Shown here in pieces: positions 6,091-8,100 of a stretch of 8,100 nt of DNA (positions within the stretch are counted from its first letter, which is position 1; each line of letters begins with the position of its first letter). Both the position numbers and the translations under genes were made by a program. Below the pieces are notes generated by a model. The model saw nothing but the letters and a program-made list of their open reading frames with translations, made no database searches and had not been told where the DNA came from. The stretch is from Burkholderiaceae bacterium (GTDB lineage Bacteria; Pseudomonadota; Gammaproteobacteria; Burkholderiales; Burkholderiaceae_C), in assembly GCA_031256305.1 (NCBI GenBank), contig JAIRQU010000194.1:1-8100 (forward strand). Direction: 5' to 3'.

Positions 6091-6900
6091 ATGAACGCCG
6101 CGCAACTTCCGGCCATGATCCTGGCCGCAGGCCGGGGCGAACGGATGCGGCCTTTGACCGACGCGTGCCCCAAGCCCATGCTGGCCGTGCGCGGCAAGCC
6201 GCTGATGCAATGGACGCTGGAAGCGCTGCTGACCGCCGGAGTGCGCGACGTGACTGTCAATACCGCATGGCTGGGCCGGCAAATCGAGGATTACTTTAGC
6301 GCCGCGCGTTTGGCGCAAATCGCCCAGTCATGCCGGATAGGCGAACCCATCCGGCTGCGCTTTTCCCGCGAAGGCCGCGACTTTGGACGTGCGCTGGAAA
6401 CCGCTGGCGGCATCGCGCGCGCCCTGCCGCTATTGGCGCAAGATTCAGGCGATGCAGCCGGCGGCGCGTTCTGGGCAGTCGCAGGCGACGTGTTTGCGCC
6501 CGGTTTCGCCTTTGCCGCGCCCGATGCCGCGCGCTTTCTAGCCAGCGGGCGGCTCGCGCATTTGTGGCTAGCGCCCAATCCGCCGCACCACCCGCAGGGC
6601 GATTTCGGCATTTCGCGTGATGGCCTTGCCCTTGACGGGCCAAGCGCCGATGGCGCGCGCTACACCTTCAGCGCCATTGCACTGTACCGGCGCGAATTGT
6701 TCGCGCCGCCGTGGTGCAACATTCCGCCCGGCAATCCGCAAGGCGTGGCTGCTCCGCTGGCGCCGCTACTGCGCCGCGCCATAGCCGCCGGGCGCGTCGG
6801 CGCGCAACTCTATCCGGGACGCTGGACCGACGTGGGCGCGCCCGAACGGCTGGCGCAACTGAACACACCCGCCCCATTTTTGAAGGAACACACCCCATGA
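6091..6900 (+). CDS. murU: N-acetylmuramate-1-phosphate uridylyltransferase family nucleotidyltransferase
   Basis: From the ATG at 6091 this is a 269-residue sugar-nucleotide transferase. The N-terminal signature LAAGRGERMRPLTDACPKPM (11-30) binds the nucleotide. Further MurU-like segments follow: VRDVTVNTAWLGRQIEDYF (51-69), ALETAGGIARALPLL (101-115), AGDVF with metal-binding Asp133, NPPHHPQGDFGI (163-174) and GRWTDVGAPERL (243-254). By family it makes UDP-MurNAc from MurNAc-1-phosphate and UTP in peptidoglycan recycling, a route that bypasses fosfomycin-sensitive MurA. It is longer than Pseudomonas MurU (about 223) through two short insertions, near 71-90 and 116-127. A GTG at 6067 overlapping the vapC stop is an alternative start adding eight residues; neither start has a clear Shine-Dalgarno. 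A different sugar-1-phosphate specificity is possible. Confidence 0.85.
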   Translation: MNAAQLPAMILAAGRGERMRPLTDACPKPMLAVRGKPLMQWTLEALLTAGVRDVTVNTAWLGRQIEDYFSAARLAQIAQSCRIGEPIRLRFSREGRDFGRALETAGGIARALPLLAQDSGDAAGGAFWAVAGDVFAPGFAFAAPDAARFLASGRLAHLWLAPNPPHHPQGDFGISRDGLALDGPSADGARYTFSAIALYRRELFAPPWCNIPPGNPQGVAAPLAPLLRRAIAAGRVGAQLYPGRWTDVGAPERLAQLNTPAPFLKEHTP

Positions 6901-8100
6901 GCGCCCTGCCCCCGGAACACGCCCTCATCCCCGCCGATTTCCCCAAGACCCTGTACGCCGCCCGCCGCGCGCGGGTTGCGGCCGCTCTGGGGCCGGACGC
7001 TATCGCCATCGTTCCCACCGCGCCGGAACGCCCGCGCAACCGCGACAACGACTTTCCCTACCGGCACGACAGTTACTTTTATTACCTGACCGGCTTTACC
7101 GAACCCAACGCCTGGCTGCTGCTGGCCGCCGATGGGCGCGCCACGCTGTTTTGCCAGCCGCGCGACGACGCGCGTGAAATCTGGACCGGCTACCGCCTCG
7201 GCCCCGATGCCGCACCGCAGGCGCTGGGCGTGGACGAAGCGTACCCGGTCGATGAACTGGACGCGCGCTTGCCGCGCCTGCTGGAAAACCGCGCCGCCCT
7301 CTGGTATCCCTTTGCCACGCACGCGGGGCTGGAAACGCGCATCGACGGCTGGCTGCAACAGGTACGCGCCCGCGCACGCTTTGGCGCGCTGGCGCCCGAT
7401 GCGCAGCGCGATCTGTGCGCCATCCTTGACGAGCTGCGCCTGTTCAAGGACGCGCACGAGCTGGACATCATGCGCCGCGCCGCGCGCATTTCGGCCCAGG
7501 CGCATCTGCGTGCGATGCGGCACTGCGCGGCGCGGCTGCGCGCTGGGCAGGACGTGCGCGAATACCACCTGGACGCCGAACTGCTGCACGAATTCCGCCG
7601 CCACGGCGCGCAATATCCGGCCTTCGGCAGCATCGTCGCGGCGGGCGCCAATGCTTGCGTGCTGCACTACCGCGCGGGCGACGCACCCATCCGCGCCGGG
7701 CAACTGGTGCTGATCGACGCGGGCTGCGAGCTGGACGGCTACGCTGGCGACATCTCCCGCACCTTTCCTGCCAGCGGGCGCTTTACCGACCCGCAGCGCG
7801 ATCTGTACGATCTGGCGCTGGCTGCCCAGCGCGCGGCCGCCGCGGCCACCCGGCCCGGCGCGCGCTTTGACGATCCGCACCAGGCCGCCGTGCGCGTGCT
7901 CGCGCAGGGTCTGCTCGACCTGGGCATCCTCGACCAGAACAAGACCGGCGGCGTTGATGAAGCCATCGCCAGCCGCGCCTACTTTCCGTTCTACATGCAC
8001 CGCACCAGCCACTGGCTGGGCATGGACGTGCATGATTGCGGCAGCACGACCGAACCGGGCGAACGCGGCCAGATCACCGTGCGAAGCGACCCGATCTCTG
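6897..8100 (+). CDS. pepP: Xaa-Pro aminopeptidase (aminopeptidase P), C-terminus cut by window edge
   Basis: The frame is open from the ATG at 6897 to the right edge, 401 codons. The ATG overlaps the murU stop (ATGA) and is preceded by GAAGGA nine bases upstream. The N-terminal domain has FPYRHDSYFYYLTGFTEP (53-70), typical of PepP. The metallopeptidase (pita-bread) domain shows His257 in VLHYRAGD, metal ligands Asp274 and Asp285 in LIDAGCELDGYAGDISRTF, and His372 in HRTSHWLGMDVHD, with substrate-site His379. The spacings match E. coli PepP (His243, Asp260, Asp271, His354, His361). The two glutamate ligands lie beyond the window. By family it removes N-terminal residues preceding proline, using Mn2+, in the cytoplasm. 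After HDCG there is a stretch longer than in E. coli, which probably delays the first glutamate. Confidence 0.95.
   Translation, partial: MSALPPEHALIPADFPKTLYAARRARVAAALGPDAIAIVPTAPERPRNRDNDFPYRHDSYFYYLTGFTEPNAWLLLAADGRATLFCQPRDDAREIWTGYRLGPDAAPQALGVDEAYPVDELDARLPRLLENRAALWYPFATHAGLETRIDGWLQQVRARARFGALAPDAQRDLCAILDELRLFKDAHELDIMRRAARISAQAHLRAMRHCAARLRAGQDVREYHLDAELLHEFRRHGAQYPAFGSIVAAGANACVLHYRAGDAPIRAGQLVLIDAGCELDGYAGDISRTFPASGRFTDPQRDLYDLALAAQRAAAAATRPGARFDDPHQAAVRVLAQGLLDLGILDQNKTGGVDEAIASRAYFPFYMHRTSHWLGMDVHDCGSTTEPGERGQITVRSDPIS

Noticed and set aside
6810..8033. 407-codon minus-strand open frame
   Set aside because: It is the antisense shadow of pepP, whose plus-strand frame is open from 6897 to the window end and carries the aminopeptidase P motifs.

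Overview
The window is high-GC bacterial DNA. Its protein sequences and gene order (tkt followed by gap; murU followed by pepP) point to a betaproteobacterium of the Burkholderiales, probably Comamonadaceae-like. That assignment is inferred from family resemblance, not from a database search. Coding density is high and no mobile element, tRNA, rRNA or CRISPR array was seen.

Left part, minus strand (1-2170): a transketolase gene, then 44 bases later the first 29 codons of glyceraldehyde-3-phosphate dehydrogenase, which runs off the left edge. The two form a central-carbon unit (non-oxidative pentose phosphate / triose metabolism). A 221-base spacer (2171-2391) upstream of tkt is locally AT-rich. 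It carries a -10-like hexamer and a 7-bp dyad that could be a regulator site.

Middle part, minus strand (2392-5227): a two-gene unit. The first gene encodes a lipoprotein of the type I phosphodiesterase / nucleotide pyrophosphatase (alkaline phosphatase superfamily) group. The second, overlapping its 3' end, encodes a secreted protein of unknown family. In front of the phosphatase gene lies an 18-bp element with the 7+4+7 layout of a PhoB box, followed by a -10-like hexamer, so the pair may belong to the phosphate-starvation regulon.

Right part, plus strand (5397-8100): vapB, vapC, murU and pepP. vapB/vapC overlap by ATGA, vapC/murU abut or overlap (GTGA) depending on the murU start, and murU/pepP overlap by ATGA. 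A type II toxin-antitoxin module thus sits at the head of a housekeeping unit for cell-wall recycling (MurU) and proline peptidase activity (PepP, cut by the right edge). The usual MurU partner kinase gene amgK is not next to murU here. The 169-base divergent region between the phosphatase and vapB holds the Pho-box candidate on one side and a nested palindromic operator on the other.

The best candidates for something new are the Pho-box-driven phosphatase plus orphan secreted protein, and the coupling of vapBC to murU-pepP with its unusual multi-half-site operator.
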